A stretch of DNA of 64,000 nt from Stenotrophomonas sp. ESTM1D_MKCIP4_1 (GCF_003086895.1 NZ_CP026004.1:2826731-2890730), one strand, 5' to 3'. Counted from the first letter of the stretch, positions 18,005 to 27,988 are shown. The notes: a model not told the origin generated them from the sequence alone. Numbers and translations are program-made.

Positions 18005-18259
18005 GTAGCGCCGGGCCATGCCCGGCAAGCGCACTGCGCCTTGGTAGGTGCCGACCTTGGCCGGCACGATCCCGCAGCGCGCGCGAACCGGACATTCATC
18101 CACGCATGGCGTGGATCTACCGGCATGCGATTTGGTAGGTGCCGACCTTGGTCGGCACAATCCCGCAGTGCGCGCGAACCGGGCATTCATCCACGCATGG
18201 CGTGGATCTACCGCAATGCGATTCGGCACGATCCCGTAGAGCGTGCGGACGACGGTCCG
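18005..18259. repeat. Cluster of six SMAG palindromes with a 91-base duplication
   Basis: Between the M23 gene and the convergent synthase-like gene I count six SMAG elements: GTAG at 18005, 18044, 18135 and 18236 on the plus strand and inverted CTAC-ending copies ending at 18120 and 18211. The pair 18044-18120 (GTAG-GTGCCGAC stem then inverted ATCCACGC stem) is repeated at 18135-18211 with about 91-base spacing and few changes, so a two-element unit has duplicated. No coding sequence is supported in this 305-base gap. Confidence 0.85.
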
Positions 18260-18275
18260 CACCCACCAGCAGCGA

Positions 18276-18980
18276 TCAGCCGCGTGCGGCCCACCACACG
18301 CGCAGCAGCGTGCGCACCGGGGTGGCTTCGATGGGCTTGCCTGCGGCCTGCGCGACCACGCGGGCGCGGGCCAGGCTGGCCCAGACGCGGCGCGCGCGCG
18401 GGCCGGGCACGCGGGTGGCCCAGCCCTTCAGCAGGTGCTGCGCCCACCGCTGCGTGGCGTTGCTGGCATCCTCGTCCAGCAGGCTGCGCGGCACACCGGC
18501 CACGCCGGCATCCTGCAGGCGCTGGGCCAGCGTCTGCAGCTGCACCGCACGGCCAGCGCCCTTGCGCGTCGTGTCGTTGAACAGCACGGCTTCCACCGCC
18601 GCTACCGCTTCAGCGTAGTTGGCCAGTGCGCGCTCGGCGCTGGCGGCATCGAGTGCAACCGTGCGTGCCTCGACCAGATCCGGCAGGGTTTCGGCCAGCT
18701 GCGCCCATGGCGCACGCACTGGTTCCAACAGGCGACCCAGCGGATGCCGCGAACGCTGCCCCGCCCAGCTGCGCAGTTCCTCGCCCCACCACGCCAGCTT
18801 GGCGTCGGCGGGCAACGGGTCGCCGCCGGTGTTGAGCATGTCGTCGAATTCCTGCAGCAGCGCGAACCACGCCACCGCGAGTTCGCGTTGCGATTCGGGC
18901 ACGAACGGGGCGGCCACCGACCATTCCGGCCAACGGCTGCGCCACTTGTCGAGGAAACTGTCCAGCGCGGTACTGCTCAC
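18276..18980 (-). CDS. Divergent squalene/phytoene synthase-like protein
   Basis: The 234-residue protein is all-helical with EFDDML near residue 45, recalling the first aspartate-rich motif of the squalene/phytoene synthase family, and NYAEAVAAVEAVLF further on. The second Asp motif (DxxxD) is not clear and the protein is shorter than an active synthase (~280), so catalysis is doubtful. The start is GTG at 18980 preceded by AAGGAA; no ATG fits. It follows gph by 11 bases and so belongs to the mtaD-ubiG-gph group. It may be a quinone- or terpenoid-related accessory protein. Confidence 0.55.
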   Translation of the reverse strand: MSSTALDSFLDKWRSRWPEWSVAAPFVPESQRELAVAWFALLQEFDDMLNTGGDPLPADAKLAWWGEELRSWAGQRSRHPLGRLLEPVRAPWAQLAETLPDLVEARTVALDAASAERALANYAEAVAAVEAVLFNDTTRKGAGRAVQLQTLAQRLQDAGVAGVPRSLLDEDASNATQRWAQHLLKGWATRVPGPRARRVWASLARARVVAQAAGKPIEATPVRTLLRVWWAARG

Positions 18981-18991
18981 TACGTCATTCC

Positions 18992-19687
18992 TTACGGCTG
19001 GGCCGGTGCTGCCGGCCGGGTCGGCCAGAGACTGGCCAGTTGCAGAAGTTCGGCGTTCTCCACCAGCACGTCGGCCTGCCACGCCAGCGGATCGTCGCTG
19101 TGCAGGCGGTAGCCCCACAGCGCCGCCACCGACGGCATGGCCGCCGCGCGCGCGGCGATGATGTCGCGCTCGTCGTCACCCACGTAGACGCAGTCTTCCG
19201 GGGCGATGCCAATGGCCTGCGCGGCATGCAGCAACGGCAGTGGGTGCGGCTTGCGCTCGGCCAGGCTGTCGCCACCCACCAGGATCGCGCAGCGTTGCTG
19301 CCAGCCCTGCTGCGGCAGGATCAGGCGCGCCAGGTACTCCGGCTTGTTGGTGACGATGCCCCACACGGTGCCTGCAGCGTCCAGCGCGGCAAGCATGCCG
19401 GCCACGCCGTCGAACAGCACCGCGTGCTGGCCGATCAACGCTTCGTAACGCTGCAGGAACTCGGGAATCAACGCATCACGCTCGGCCGCATCCAGATCCG
19501 GGAAGGCGGCGGCCAGCATCGCGCGCGAGCCCTTGGACACCACCGGGCGCAGCTGCGCCGGATCGATCGGTGCACGGCCACGCTCGGCCAGCATCGCATC
19601 GCAGGTCGCGACGAAATCCGGTGCGCTGTCCAGCAGGGTGCCGTCCAGGTCGAACAGCACCGCCTGCGGGAAGCGGGCCGTGGTCAT
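18992..19687 (-). CDS. gph: Phosphoglycolate phosphatase (HAD family)
   Basis: The 231-residue protein is a HAD-superfamily phosphatase: motif [14 protein letters not shown] with the nucleophile Asp, motif II VTNKPEY, the conserved Lys in ERKPHPLPL, and motif [10 protein letters not shown]. It should hydrolyse 2-phosphoglycolate, formed in repair of oxidised DNA ends, though the family overlaps with N-acetylmuramate-6-phosphate phosphatase MupP, which is an alternative. It starts inside the end of ubiG with a four-base overlap. Confidence 0.88.
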   Translation of the reverse strand: MTTARFPQAVLFDLDGTLLDSAPDFVATCDAMLAERGRAPIDPAQLRPVVSKGSRAMLAAAFPDLDAAERDALIPEFLQRYEALIGQHAVLFDGVAGMLAALDAAGTVWGIVTNKPEYLARLILPQQGWQQRCAILVGGDSLAERKPHPLPLLHAAQAIGIAPEDCVYVGDDERDIIAARAAAMPSVAALWGYRLHSDDPLAWQADVLVENAELLQLASLWPTRPAAPAQP

Positions 19688-20400
19688 GCCGGCTTGACCG
19701 CGTAGGCGAGATAGTTGATGTCGGTACGACTGCTCAGGCGGGCGTGGTTGCGCCACGGCTCATAGGCCATGCCACTCACGTCCACCAGCTGCACGTCGGC
19801 CTCGCGCAGCCAGCGTGCCAGTTCGGCCGGCTTGATGAATTCCTGGTAGTGGTGGGTGCCCTTGGGCAGCAGCCGGGCCACGTACTCGGCGCCGACGATC
19901 GCCACCGCGAAGGCAGCGGCCGTGCGGTTGATGGTCGACAGGAACAGATGGCCACCGGGCTTCAGCAGGCGCTTGCACGCCTCGATGATCGCGCCCGGGT
20001 CGGGCACGTGCTCGAGCATTTCCATGCAGGTCACCACGTCGAAGCTGCCCGGCTGTTCGGCGGCCAGATCCTCGGCGGCCTGCACCCGGTAGTCGACCTT
20101 GGCGCCGCTTTCCAGCGCATGCAGGCGTGCCACCTTGACCAGTTCCGGGGCGAGGTCGATCGCGGTCACGTCGGCGCCGGCCTGGGCCAGGGCTTCGCTC
20201 AGCAGGCCGCCACCGCAGCCGATGTCGAGCACGCGCGCACCGCGCAGCGGCACGCGGTCAGCCACGTACTTCAGGCGCACCGGGTTCAGGGCGTGCAGCG
20301 GCTTCTGCGGGCCGTCGGCGTCCCACCAGCGGTTGGCCAGCGCGGCGAACTTGTCCAGCTCGGCCTGATCGAAATTGGAGGAAGCGTGGGGGGCAGTCAT
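19684..20400 (-). CDS. ubiG: Ubiquinone biosynthesis O-methyltransferase
   Basis: UbiG performs both O-methylations of ubiquinone synthesis using S-adenosylmethionine. The 238-residue protein starts near the family [18 protein letters not shown] and has SAM motif [30 protein letters not shown], and EMLEHVPDP. The start at 20400 matches the family. The next gene upstream, mtaD, acts on the S-adenosylhomocysteine or methylthioadenosine by-products of SAM use, so the pair is metabolically sensible. Confidence 0.96.
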   Translation of the reverse strand: MTAPHASSNFDQAELDKFAALANRWWDADGPQKPLHALNPVRLKYVADRVPLRGARVLDIGCGGGLLSEALAQAGADVTAIDLAPELVKVARLHALESGAKVDYRVQAAEDLAAEQPGSFDVVTCMEMLEHVPDPGAIIEACKRLLKPGGHLFLSTINRTAAAFAVAIVGAEYVARLLPKGTHHYQEFIKPAELARWLREADVQLVDVSGMAYEPWRNHARLSSRTDINYLAYAVKPA

Positions 20401-20425
20401 GGGAAGGTCCTTGCAGCGCCGGGGT

Positions 20426-21769
20426 TCAGGCGCGGATATGACGGATGCGCTCGCGCCACTGGCGCGCGTTGGCGATGATGCCCGGCAGGTCCATGCCGAC
20501 CAGCTCGCGCTGCACCAGCTTCGGCTTGCCGGCAATCCAGACATCGCTGACCTGCTGGCGGCCGGTGGCGTACACCAGCTGCGACAGCACATTGTGCAGC
20601 GGCTGGGTTTCCAGCGCCGACAGATCAACACAGACCAGGTCGGCCTGCTTGCCGACTTCGATCGAGCCGATGCGCTCGCCGAAGCCCAGCGCGCGGGCGC
20701 CGCCCAAGGTGGAGGCACGCAGGGTGGTGGCCGCGTCCAGCGCGGTCGCATCGTCGGCCACGGCCTTGGCCAGGATTGCCGCCGTGCGGTTCTCGCTGAA
20801 CATGTCCAGGTCGTTGTTGCTGGCGCAGCCATCGGTGCCGATGGCCAGGTTCACGCCGGCACGCTGCAGGGCGCAGGCCGGGCAGAAACCGGATGCCAGC
20901 TTGAGGTTCGATTCCGGGCAGTGCACCACGCTGACGCCACGTTCGGCGCACAGGTGGATTTCCGCGTCGGTCAGCTGGGTCATGTGCACCGCGATCAGGC
21001 GGTCGTTGACCAGGCCGAGGCGATCCAGCCGCGCCAGCGGGCGCTGGCCATGCAGCTTGATCGAATCGGTGATTTCCTGCGCGGTTTCGTGGGTGTGCAG
21101 GTGCACCTGCATGTCGAGCTGGTCGGACAGCATCCGCACCCGCTCGAAATTGGCATCGTTGACCGTGTACGGCGCGTGCGGCGCGAACGCGGTGCCGATC
21201 AGCGGGTCGGTGCGCCACTGGTCGTGCAGTTCACCGGCCTTGGCGAAATACTCGTCGTCGGTCTTTGCCCAGGCGGTGGGGAAATCGATGATGACCGCGC
21301 CGACCAGCGCGCGGAAACCGTGCTTCTTGTAGACCGCGGCCTGCACGTCGCCGAAGAAGTAATTCTCGTTGGCGCAGGTGGTGCCACCGCGCAGCATCTC
21401 GGCGATGGCCAGGGTGGTGCCGTCAGCCACGAATTCCGGGCCGATCACCGCCGCTTCCACCGGCCAGATGTGCTGCTGCAGCCAGGTCATCAGCGGCAGG
21501 TCGTCGGCGACGCCGCGCAGCAGGGTCATCGGGTTGTGCGTGTGCGCGTTGACCAGGCCGGGCATCAGGGCCGCTTCCGGGCGGCTGACCACCTGCGTGG
21601 CGCGGAAGCGTGCACGCGCCTCGGCACGCGGCAGGATGGCGACAATTTCGCTGCCACGCACGGCGACGGCGTGGTCTTCCAGCACCACCGCATGCGGCTC
21701 GATCGGTACGACATAACCGGCTTCGATGAGCAGGTCGCAGGCTTCGGGGAGGTGCGGGCTATCGCTCAT
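20426..21769 (-). CDS. mtaD: 5-methylthioadenosine/S-adenosylhomocysteine deaminase (TRZ/ATZ hydrolase)
   Basis: The 447-residue protein is an amidohydrolase of the TRZ/ATZ group. Metal motif NAHTHNP, then HLHTHE, AVHMTQL and the late GTDGCASNN with the catalytic Asp are all present. It most likely deaminates methylthioadenosine or S-adenosylhomocysteine. Other members deaminate related purine analogues, so substrate is by family. It heads a minus-strand group with ubiG 25 bases downstream. Confidence 0.9.
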   Translation of the reverse strand: MSDSPHLPEACDLLIEAGYVVPIEPHAVVLEDHAVAVRGSEIVAILPRAEARARFRATQVVSRPEAALMPGLVNAHTHNPMTLLRGVADDLPLMTWLQQHIWPVEAAVIGPEFVADGTTLAIAEMLRGGTTCANENYFFGDVQAAVYKKHGFRALVGAVIIDFPTAWAKTDDEYFAKAGELHDQWRTDPLIGTAFAPHAPYTVNDANFERVRMLSDQLDMQVHLHTHETAQEITDSIKLHGQRPLARLDRLGLVNDRLIAVHMTQLTDAEIHLCAERGVSVVHCPESNLKLASGFCPACALQRAGVNLAIGTDGCASNNDLDMFSENRTAAILAKAVADDATALDAATTLRASTLGGARALGFGERIGSIEVGKQADLVCVDLSALETQPLHNVLSQLVYATGRQQVSDVWIAGKPKLVQRELVGMDLPGIIANARQWRERIRHIRA

Positions 21770-21927
21770 GCGGGCTCACTGGGCTGTGGAAGGAGGGACC
21801 ATTGGCGGCCTTGGGTCTACCGGGCGACTGATCTCCGGCCGAACGGCTACCGCTGAGCTTCTGGAGGACGAGCCCCTGAGTCAGGGGCGGCCGCGAAGCG
21901 GCGGGGTGTGGGTGCTGGTAAGTGGGG

Positions 21928-21954
21928 CCCACGATCCGCATCGCGGATCGTGGG
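21928..21954. repeat. Perfect 12-bp hairpin downstream of efp
   Basis: CCCACGATCCGC and its reverse complement are separated by ATC. The hairpin is 35 bases past the efp stop on the minus strand and ahead of mtaD, with no T tract, so it is more likely a repeat or mRNA-stabilising structure than a terminator. The remaining part of this 219-base gap has no supported gene. Confidence 0.6.
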
Positions 21955-21988
21955 AGCGCCAGCGCGAATGCGCCAGCGCGTACCCGGA

Positions 21989-22555
21989 TTACTTCACGCG
22001 CGAGGAGTATTCACCCGAACGGGTATCAACCTTGATGATTTCATCCTGGTTGACGAACAGCGGCACGCGGACCACGGCACCGGTTTCCAGGGTGGCCGGC
22101 TTGCCGCCGCCGCCGGAGGTGTCGCCGCGGACGCCCGGATCGGTTTCGGTGATCTTCAGTTCGACGAAGTTCGGCGGCTGCACGAAGATCGGCGCGCCAT
22201 TGAACAGGGTGACGATGCAGGCTTCTTCGCCCTTCAGCCACTTCTCGGCGCCGCCCATGCCGGCCTTGTCGGCCTGGACCTGCTCGAAGGATTCCGGATC
22301 CATGAAGTGCCAGTACTCGCCATCGCTGTACATGTAGTTCATGTCGGTGTCGACGACGTCGGCCACTTCCAGGTCGTCGGTCGCCTTCATGGTCAGTTCG
22401 ACCACGCGGCCCGAACGGATGAAGCGGTACTTCACGCGGGTGAAGGCCTGGCCCTTGCCCGGCTTGACGTACTCGGTGTCGGTGATGACTGCCGGTTCGT
22501 TGTTGACCAGGATCTTCATCCCGTTCTTGACGTCATTCATGCCCACAGTGGCCAT
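21989..22555 (-). CDS. efp: Elongation factor P
   Basis: EF-P binds the ribosome E-site region and relieves stalling on polyproline. The 188-residue protein has the loop VKPGKGQAF, with Lys34 as the residue expected to be beta-lysylated, and the typical C-terminus ending SGEYSSRVK. The start ATG at 22555 follows GAGGAG at a 7-base spacing, a strong site. The modification enzyme gene epmB is divergent, 98 bases away, which makes the lysine (not rhamnose) modification type likely. Confidence 0.97.
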   Translation of the reverse strand: MATVGMNDVKNGMKILVNNEPAVITDTEYVKPGKGQAFTRVKYRFIRSGRVVELTMKATDDLEVADVVDTDMNYMYSDGEYWHFMDPESFEQVQADKAGMGGAEKWLKGEEACIVTLFNGAPIFVQPPNFVELKITETDPGVRGDTSGGGGKPATLETGAVVRVPLFVNQDEIIKVDTRSGEYSSRVK

Positions 22556-22614
22556 GCTCAAGCTCCTCAAATGGCAAAACCGCCGCGGGTGCGGCGAGCC
22601 GGATAGAATGGAAA

Positions 22615-22645
22615 GCCCACCGGAAGCCGGTGGGCGACAGTTTTT
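22615..22645 (+). terminator. Hairpin with T tract in the epmB leader
   Basis: GCCCACCGG-AAG-CCGGTGGGC is followed after five bases by TTTTT, nine bases before the epmB start. The T tract is not immediately adjacent, so termination would be weak. On the opposite strand it lies in the efp upstream region. It could attenuate epmB, shelter the divergent promoters, or be incidental. Confidence 0.4.
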
Positions 22646-22653
22646 CTGCCCCC

Positions 22654-23694
22654 ATGATAACCGCAGGCCCCCTCTCCATGCAGCTTTCCGCCTTCCCCCG
22701 GCCCCAGTCGCCAGGCGCGCCCGCGCGCTGGCAGCAGCTCTGGCGCCAGGCGCTGCGCGACCCGCACGCTCTGCTGGCCCGGCTGCAGCTGGACCCGGCG
22801 GCGCTGGGCGTCTCGGAGGCGGCCATGGCCCAGTTCGCGCTGCGCGTGCCTGAAGGCTTCGTGGCCCGCATGCGCCCCGGCGATGCGGCCGACCCGCTGC
22901 TGCGCCAGGTGCTGCCGATCGACGAGGAGATGCGCCCGGCGCCCGGGTTCAGCTTCGATGCCGTGGGCGATGGGGCGGCCAAGAAGGCGACCGGGGTCAT
23001 CCAGAAGTACCGCGGCCGTGCCCTTCTGGTGGCCACCGGCAGCTGCGCGATCAACTGCCGCTACTGCTTCCGCCGCCATTTCGACTATGGCGCGGAAAAC
23101 GCCGCCAAGGGCGGCTGGCAGGAGGCAGTGGCAGCCATCGCGGCCGACCCGGACATCGATGAGGTCATCCTGTCCGGCGGCGATCCGCTGTCGCTGGCCA
23201 CGCACAAGCTGGTCGAGCTGACCGACGCGCTGCGCGCGATTCCACACATCCGCCGCCTGCGCATCCACACCCGCCTGCCCATCGTGCTGCCTGAGCGCGT
23301 GGACGAGGAACTGCTTGCCTGGCTGGGCAGCCTGCCGTGGCCGCTGGCCATCGTGGTACACGCCAACCATGCCAATGAATTCGATGCCAGCGTGGATGCC
23401 GCGATGGCACGCCTGCGCGGCCTCGGCGCCCAGCTGCTGAACCAGGCGGTGCTGCTGCGCGGTGTGAACGACAGCGTGCAGGCCCTGCAGGACCTGAGCG
23501 AGCGCAGCTTCGCCGCCGGCGTGCTGCCCTACTACCTGCACCAGCTGGACAAGGTGGAAGGCGTGGCCCACTTCGAGGTGGACGATGCCCGTGCCAAGGA
23601 CCTGATCGCCGGCCTGACCGCGCGCCTGTCCGGCTACTTGGTTCCCAAGCTGGTGCGCGAACTGCCCGGCGACCCGAGCAAGCGCCCGGTGTAA
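22654..23694 (+). CDS. epmB: EF-P beta-lysylation protein EpmB (lysine 2,3-aminomutase-like)
   Basis: EpmB is a radical-SAM, PLP-dependent lysine 2,3-aminomutase that makes (R)-beta-lysine for EF-P. The 346-residue protein has the radical-SAM cysteines C131, C135 and C138 in CAINCRYC, then [20 protein letters not shown] and the PLP-lysine region near [11 protein letters not shown]. It lacks the C-terminal extension of clostridial aminomutases, as EpmB does. The partner ligase EpmA is not in the window. I start at 22654 because no Shine-Dalgarno supports the GTG at 22630; ATG 22678 is possible. Confidence 0.93.
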   Translation: MITAGPLSMQLSAFPRPQSPGAPARWQQLWRQALRDPHALLARLQLDPAALGVSEAAMAQFALRVPEGFVARMRPGDAADPLLRQVLPIDEEMRPAPGFSFDAVGDGAAKKATGVIQKYRGRALLVATGSCAINCRYCFRRHFDYGAENAAKGGWQEAVAAIAADPDIDEVILSGGDPLSLATHKLVELTDALRAIPHIRRLRIHTRLPIVLPERVDEELLAWLGSLPWPLAIVVHANHANEFDASVDAAMARLRGLGAQLLNQAVLLRGVNDSVQALQDLSERSFAAGVLPYYLHQLDKVEGVAHFEVDDARAKDLIAGLTARLSGYLVPKLVRELPGDPSKRPV

Positions 23695-23712
23695 CCCGGA
23701 ACGCGCCGGGCC

Positions 23713-23777
23713 GGTAGATCCACGCCATGCGTGGATGGGTTTCCAGGCCGAAGCAACCACGCATGGCGTGGCTCTAC
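23713..23777. repeat. Inverted SMAG (REP) dimer
   Basis: Two palindromes of the CCACGC/GCGTGG stem type face each other, one ending in GTAG at 23713 and one in CTAC at 23777, between the convergent ends of epmB and the GGDEF-EAL gene. Confidence 0.87.
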
Positions 23778-23791
23778 TGCCACGGCATCCG

Positions 23792-25924
23792 TTACAGCCC
23801 CGAATCGATCATCCGCACCACTTCGGTGGCGGTCACCGGGTGGCTCAGCCAGTAGCCCTGGCCGAGGTCGCAGCCACGCTGGGCCAGCAGTTCAAACTGC
23901 GCTTCCTGCTCGATGCCTTCGGCCACCACGGTGATTCCCAGCGCGTGGGCCATGGCGATGATGGCCGTGGTCAACGCCAGATCATCCGGGTCGCGCTGCA
24001 TGTCGGCCACGAAGCTCTTGTCGATCTTCACCCCGTCCACCGGCACCTGGCGCAGATGGCTCAGGCCGGAGAAGCCGGTGCCGAAGTCATCCAGCCACAC
24101 CTTGACCCCGGTGCGGTGCAGCTTGTCGAGCAGCTGCGCGGCCAGCATTTCATCGCCGATCACCGCCGTTTCGGTCAGTTCCAGGTGCAGGCGCGATGCC
24201 GGCAGCGCGGATTCGTGCAGACACTGGGCCACCAGCGACGGCAGTTCGCCGCCGCGCAGTTGGCGGGGCGACACGTTCACCGACACGAACAGTTCGTCGC
24301 CGGCCGCACCGCGCGGCCACTGCGAGGCTTCCATGCAGGCCGCGCGCAGCACCTTCGGGCCGATCACCTCGATCAGGCCGCTCTGCTCGGCCACTTCGAT
24401 GAACACCGACGGCGGGATCGTGCCCAGGGTCGGGTGCTGCCAGCGCAGCAGCACTTCCACGCCCACCAGGCGGCGGTCGCGCATGCGGAAGATCGGCTGG
24501 TAGGCCAGGCGCAGCTCGCCGCGCTCCCAGGCGCCACGCAGCTCCTGTTCCATGTGCACGCGGCGCTCGACTGCATGGTCCATCGCCCGGCTGTAGTAGC
24601 GGTAGCAGTTCTTGCCCGCCATCTTCGCCTGGTACATGGCGATGTCGCCGTTCTTCAGCAGCGTGGTCGCATCCGCGGCGTCATCGGGGAACAAGGTGAC
24701 ACCAATCGAGGTGCCCAGGAACAGCTCCCTGCCCTGCACCACCAGCGGCTTGCCCAGTTCGCGCACCAGCACCTCGGCCAGCAGGCGCGCACTGGCAGCA
24801 ACATCGCCATCCCCATCACCCACCAGAATGACGAACTCGTCGCCCCCGAAGCGCGCCAGCAACGCGTCGTCGCCACCGGCCTCGGCCACGGCACGGCTGA
24901 TGCGCTGGGAGAACTGCAGCAGGGCCTCGTCGCCCGCCTCGTGCCCCAGCGTGTCATTCACCCGCTTGAAATCATCGATGTCGGCAAACAACAGGCCCAG
25001 CCGGTGCTTGGATGCGCGCGCGGCCATCAGCCGGTGGTCCAGTGCCTCGCGGAACGCCAGCCGGTTGGTCAGCCCGGTCAGCGCATCGGTATAGGCCATG
25101 TGCCGCACTTCGCGGTCGTGGCGGGCAATGGCATCGCGCATGCGGGCAAAGCCGCGGACCAGCTCACCGACCTCGTCGTCGCGGGTGTTTTCCCGCAGCG
25201 GCGCCTGGTAGTCACCGGCCTCGATGCGGCGTGCGGCCGCCGCCAGGTCACGGATCGGCGTCACCAGCGTGCGCTGCACATACAGGATGACGACAACCCC
25301 GATGACCACCAGCAGCGCCAGCATCAGCAGCAGCCAGCCCAGGTGGCGGCTGCCGACCTGCTGCAGGCGTTCGGCCAGGGTGGCGTTGGCGGCCAGCTCG
25401 CGCGCCTTCACCTCGTCCAGCGCCATGCCCACACGCACACCGCCGATGCGCTGCTTGCCGACCATGATCGGCATCGTGTTGTCGAGCACGCTGGCTGACT
25501 GCTGCACCACCAGGGTCTGCGCGGCCGCCGCCGCGGTGGCCAGCGGGTCGGTCATCGGCTTGCCGAAGCCGGGTACGCCCACCGAGCCGTCATGCACCAG
25601 CCGGCCCTGGTTGTCGAACACCAGGACGTAGCGGATGACAGGCTGCCGCGAGGTCGAGCGCACCAGCGCCCCCACCTGGCCCAGGTCGTTGTAATAGAGC
25701 GGGTTGGCCAGCGAATCGGACAGCTCGCGCGCCAACGCCTCACCGCGGCTGCGAACGCTGCGGTCGAACAGTTCGTGGATGACGCCGCCGCTGAGGCTCT
25801 TCACCTCGTCCTGCATCGTCGCCTGGCGCCCCAGCATCACCGCCAGGATCGCCACCACCACCAGCATCGCCCCGCCCATTGCCAGCAGGAAACGGGCCTG
25901 CATTCCCGAGCCGAGCCACTTCAT
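23792..25924 (-). CDS. Membrane GGDEF-EAL protein (cyclic di-GMP turnover)
   Basis: The 710-residue protein has a membrane segment at residues ~13-31, a periplasmic sensor of about 165 residues (no family recognised), a second segment ~196-215, a HAMP linker, a GGDEF domain with intact GGDEF at 360-364, and an EAL domain from ~465. EAL-domain residues are intact: E490 in EVLLRW, VWLDDFGTGFSG, VKIDKSF and AEGIEQ. The inhibitory I-site RxxD is absent before GGDEF. It may synthesise or degrade cyclic di-GMP depending on signal. The start at 25924 follows GGAAG and lies just before the membrane segment; ATG 25963 is an alternative. It is monocistronic. Confidence 0.9.
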   Translation of the reverse strand: MKWLGSGMQARFLLAMGGAMLVVVAILAVMLGRQATMQDEVKSLSGGVIHELFDRSVRSRGEALARELSDSLANPLYYNDLGQVGALVRSTSRQPVIRYVLVFDNQGRLVHDGSVGVPGFGKPMTDPLATAAAAAQTLVVQQSASVLDNTMPIMVGKQRIGGVRVGMALDEVKARELAANATLAERLQQVGSRHLGWLLLMLALLVVIGVVVILYVQRTLVTPIRDLAAAARRIEAGDYQAPLRENTRDDEVGELVRGFARMRDAIARHDREVRHMAYTDALTGLTNRLAFREALDHRLMAARASKHRLGLLFADIDDFKRVNDTLGHEAGDEALLQFSQRISRAVAEAGGDDALLARFGGDEFVILVGDGDGDVAASARLLAEVLVRELGKPLVVQGRELFLGTSIGVTLFPDDAADATTLLKNGDIAMYQAKMAGKNCYRYYSRAMDHAVERRVHMEQELRGAWERGELRLAYQPIFRMRDRRLVGVEVLLRWQHPTLGTIPPSVFIEVAEQSGLIEVIGPKVLRAACMEASQWPRGAAGDELFVSVNVSPRQLRGGELPSLVAQCLHESALPASRLHLELTETAVIGDEMLAAQLLDKLHRTGVKVWLDDFGTGFSGLSHLRQVPVDGVKIDKSFVADMQRDPDDLALTTAIIAMAHALGITVVAEGIEQEAQFELLAQRGCDLGQGYWLSHPVTATEVVRMIDSGL

Positions 25925-26212
25925 GCCACTTCCATCCGTACGTGTCTCAACTGCACTGCCCATTCCAATCCACTGCTCCACCGCGCGCGCGCGGTCGCCG
26001 GACGCTGCGTCAGCGCCCGGCACTTCGTTGTTTCTGTGACCGTGTCGATCCGATACCTCGTCCGCAGCGTGCCCGCCGCGGCCAACGCCGCGCGGACAGG
26101 CCGGCATGGAACCAGGCACAGCAATCCCCACTGCGTTGCCTTACATGAAGCCGACACAAGCATCATCCCCCCAGGGTATCCAGACAGACTACCCGAAAAA
26201 ATGAGAACGTCG

Positions 26213-26983
26213 TCAGCCTTCCTTGTTGTGGCCCTGGGCCAGGCGCGCCATGCGCTGGGCATCGGCCAGGATGCCGCGCAGCAGGCGCACTTCCTGTTCA
26301 CTGGGCTCACTGCGCAGGAACAGGCGGCGCAGCTTGCGCATGGCCGAGTCGGGCGCACGCCCCTTGTGGAAATCGATCTCATCCAGCGTATCGCCAAGCT
26401 GGGCGAAGAAACTCTCCATCTGCTCGTGGCTGGCCGTCTGTTCGCGGGAGCCGGACTCGGCATCCGCCGCCGGCTGCGCGCCCAGCAGCTGCATGCGCGT
26501 TTCATAGGCCAGCACCTGCACGGCAGCCGCCAGGTTGAGCGAGCTGAACGCGGGATCGGACGGGATGTGGACCGCTGCATGGCACAGCTGCAGCTCTTCG
26601 TTGGTCAGCCCGGTGCGCTCGCGGCCGAACACCAGCGCCACTTCGGCGCCCTCCCCGGCCTTGGCCACCGCGCGGGCAGCGGCGTCGGACGGAAGGTACT
26701 CTTCCAGCTGCACCCGGCGCGCACGCGCGGTACAGCCCAGCACCAGGGTGCAGTCGGCCACGGCTTCAGCCAGGGTGGCCACCACCGGGGCGTCGCCGAG
26801 TACGTCTTCGGCACCGGCCGAGCGGCGGAACGCCTCCTCGTCCAGCGGCTTCTCGGGCGCGACCAGGACCATGCGGGCCAAGCCCATGGTCTTCAGGGCG
26901 CGGGCGGCAGCCCCCATGTTGCCGGGGTGCTGGGTACCGACCAGTACGAATCGGAGGCGGGTGGCGGCGGGAAACTGGGACAT
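26213..26983 (-). CDS. trmJ: tRNA (cytidine/uridine-2'-O-)-methyltransferase TrmJ
   Basis: TrmJ methylates the 2'-OH of residue 32 in tRNA. The 256-residue protein is a SPOUT methyltransferase: FVLVGTQHPGNMGAAARALKTMGL at the N-terminus, ALVFGRERTGLTNEEL in the middle, and IPSDPAFSSLNLAAAVQVLAYE (read as two blocks) with the SAM-binding knot residues. The C-terminal ~80 residues are helical as usual. The start MSQFPAATRL at 26983 was chosen by homology; the frame stays open much further. It diverges from suhB, 120 bases away, as in other gammaproteobacteria. Confidence 0.95.
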   Translation of the reverse strand: MSQFPAATRLRFVLVGTQHPGNMGAAARALKTMGLARMVLVAPEKPLDEEAFRRSAGAEDVLGDAPVVATLAEAVADCTLVLGCTARARRVQLEEYLPSDAAARAVAKAGEGAEVALVFGRERTGLTNEELQLCHAAVHIPSDPAFSSLNLAAAVQVLAYETRMQLLGAQPAADAESGSREQTASHEQMESFFAQLGDTLDEIDFHKGRAPDSAMRKLRRLFLRSEPSEQEVRLLRGILADAQRMARLAQGHNKEG

Positions 26984-26996
26984 GAACAGGGAAATG

Positions 26997-27025
26997 TCGA
27001 GCTGGACGAAGACCAATGGTAAACT
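26997..27025 (+). promoter_or_regulatory. Candidate suhB promoter
   Basis: TCGAGC and TAAACT are separated by 17 bases, about 79 bases before the suhB ATG. The -35 is a poor match, so this is tentative. Confidence 0.35.
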
Positions 27026-27103
27026 GTGCGGCCGGCCACTGCGCCGGACCCGCTCTTTTCCCCCGCCAGCCCTACCTCTTCTGCCTTTCCGGGAGCCCAC
27101 GCC

Positions 27104-27931
27104 ATGCAGAAACCCGCCGTCACCGTCATGGTCAAGGCCGCCCGCCTCGCCGGCAACGTCCTGTTGCGCAACATCAACAAGCTCGAGGCACTCAATGTGG
27201 TGCAGAAGGGCCGGATGGACTACGCCAGCGAAGTCGATGCCGACGCCGAAAAGGTGATCGTCAAGGAACTCAAGCGCGCCTACCCCGATTACGGCGTGTT
27301 CGGCGAAGAAGGCGGCGTGCAGGGCGGCCACCGCAACATGTGGGTCATCGACCCGCTGGACGGCACCAGCAACTACCTGCGCGGCGTGCCGCACTACTGC
27401 GTGTCGATCGCCCTGGTCGAGAACGGCGAGCCGACCGACGCGGTCATCTTCGATCCGCTGCGCAATGAACTGTTCACCGCCAGCCGTGGCGCTGGTGCTG
27501 TGCTGAACGACCGCCGCATCCGCGTGGCCGACCGCAAGGACCTGGGCGGCACCATGATCCACACCGGCTTCGCCCCGCGCGAACGCGCCCGTGCCAGCGC
27601 CCAGCTGAAGGCCGTCGACGCCCTGCTGGTGCAGGCCGAGGACATCCGCCGCAGCGGTTCGGCGGCGCTGGATCTGGCGTACGTGGCCTGTGGCCGTGCC
27701 GATGCCTACTTCGAGGCCGGCGTGAAGGCCTGGGACATCGCCGCTGGCGTACTGCTGGTCCGCGAAGCCGGCGGCAAGGTCTGTGACTTCAAGGGCGCGC
27801 CCCTGGCCCGCATGGACAACCGCGGCCCGGACACCCAGCAGGTCGTGGCCGGCAACCTGAAGGTGGCCGAATCGCTGCAGAAGGTGCTGGTGAACACCGC
27901 CTACGCAGCCGAGTTCGACGCCAAGTTCTGA
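27104..27931 (+). CDS. suhB: Inositol-1-monophosphatase family protein SuhB
   Basis: The 275-residue protein has the inositol monophosphatase metal motifs GEEGG (residue ~70), [15 protein letters not shown], and the late [19 protein letters not shown]. SuhB hydrolyses inositol phosphate and in E. coli also takes part in the rRNA antitermination complex with NusA and others. The start at 27104 gives the family length. It is followed by a clear terminator, so it is probably a single-gene unit. Confidence 0.94.
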   Translation: MQKPAVTVMVKAARLAGNVLLRNINKLEALNVVQKGRMDYASEVDADAEKVIVKELKRAYPDYGVFGEEGGVQGGHRNMWVIDPLDGTSNYLRGVPHYCVSIALVENGEPTDAVIFDPLRNELFTASRGAGAVLNDRRIRVADRKDLGGTMIHTGFAPRERARASAQLKAVDALLVQAEDIRRSGSAALDLAYVACGRADAYFEAGVKAWDIAAGVLLVREAGGKVCDFKGAPLARMDNRGPDTQQVVAGNLKVAESLQKVLVNTAYAAEFDAKF

Positions 27932-27955
27932 GGTTCCGCCTGACGCGGTTCACTG

Positions 27956-27988
27956 AAACGGCACCTGCGAGGGTGCCGTTTCTGTTTG
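27956..27988 (+). terminator. Terminator of suhB
   Basis: AAACGGCACC and GGTGCCGTTT enclose a six-base loop, followed by a broken T stretch (CTGTTTG), 24 bases after the suhB stop. Confidence 0.75.
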
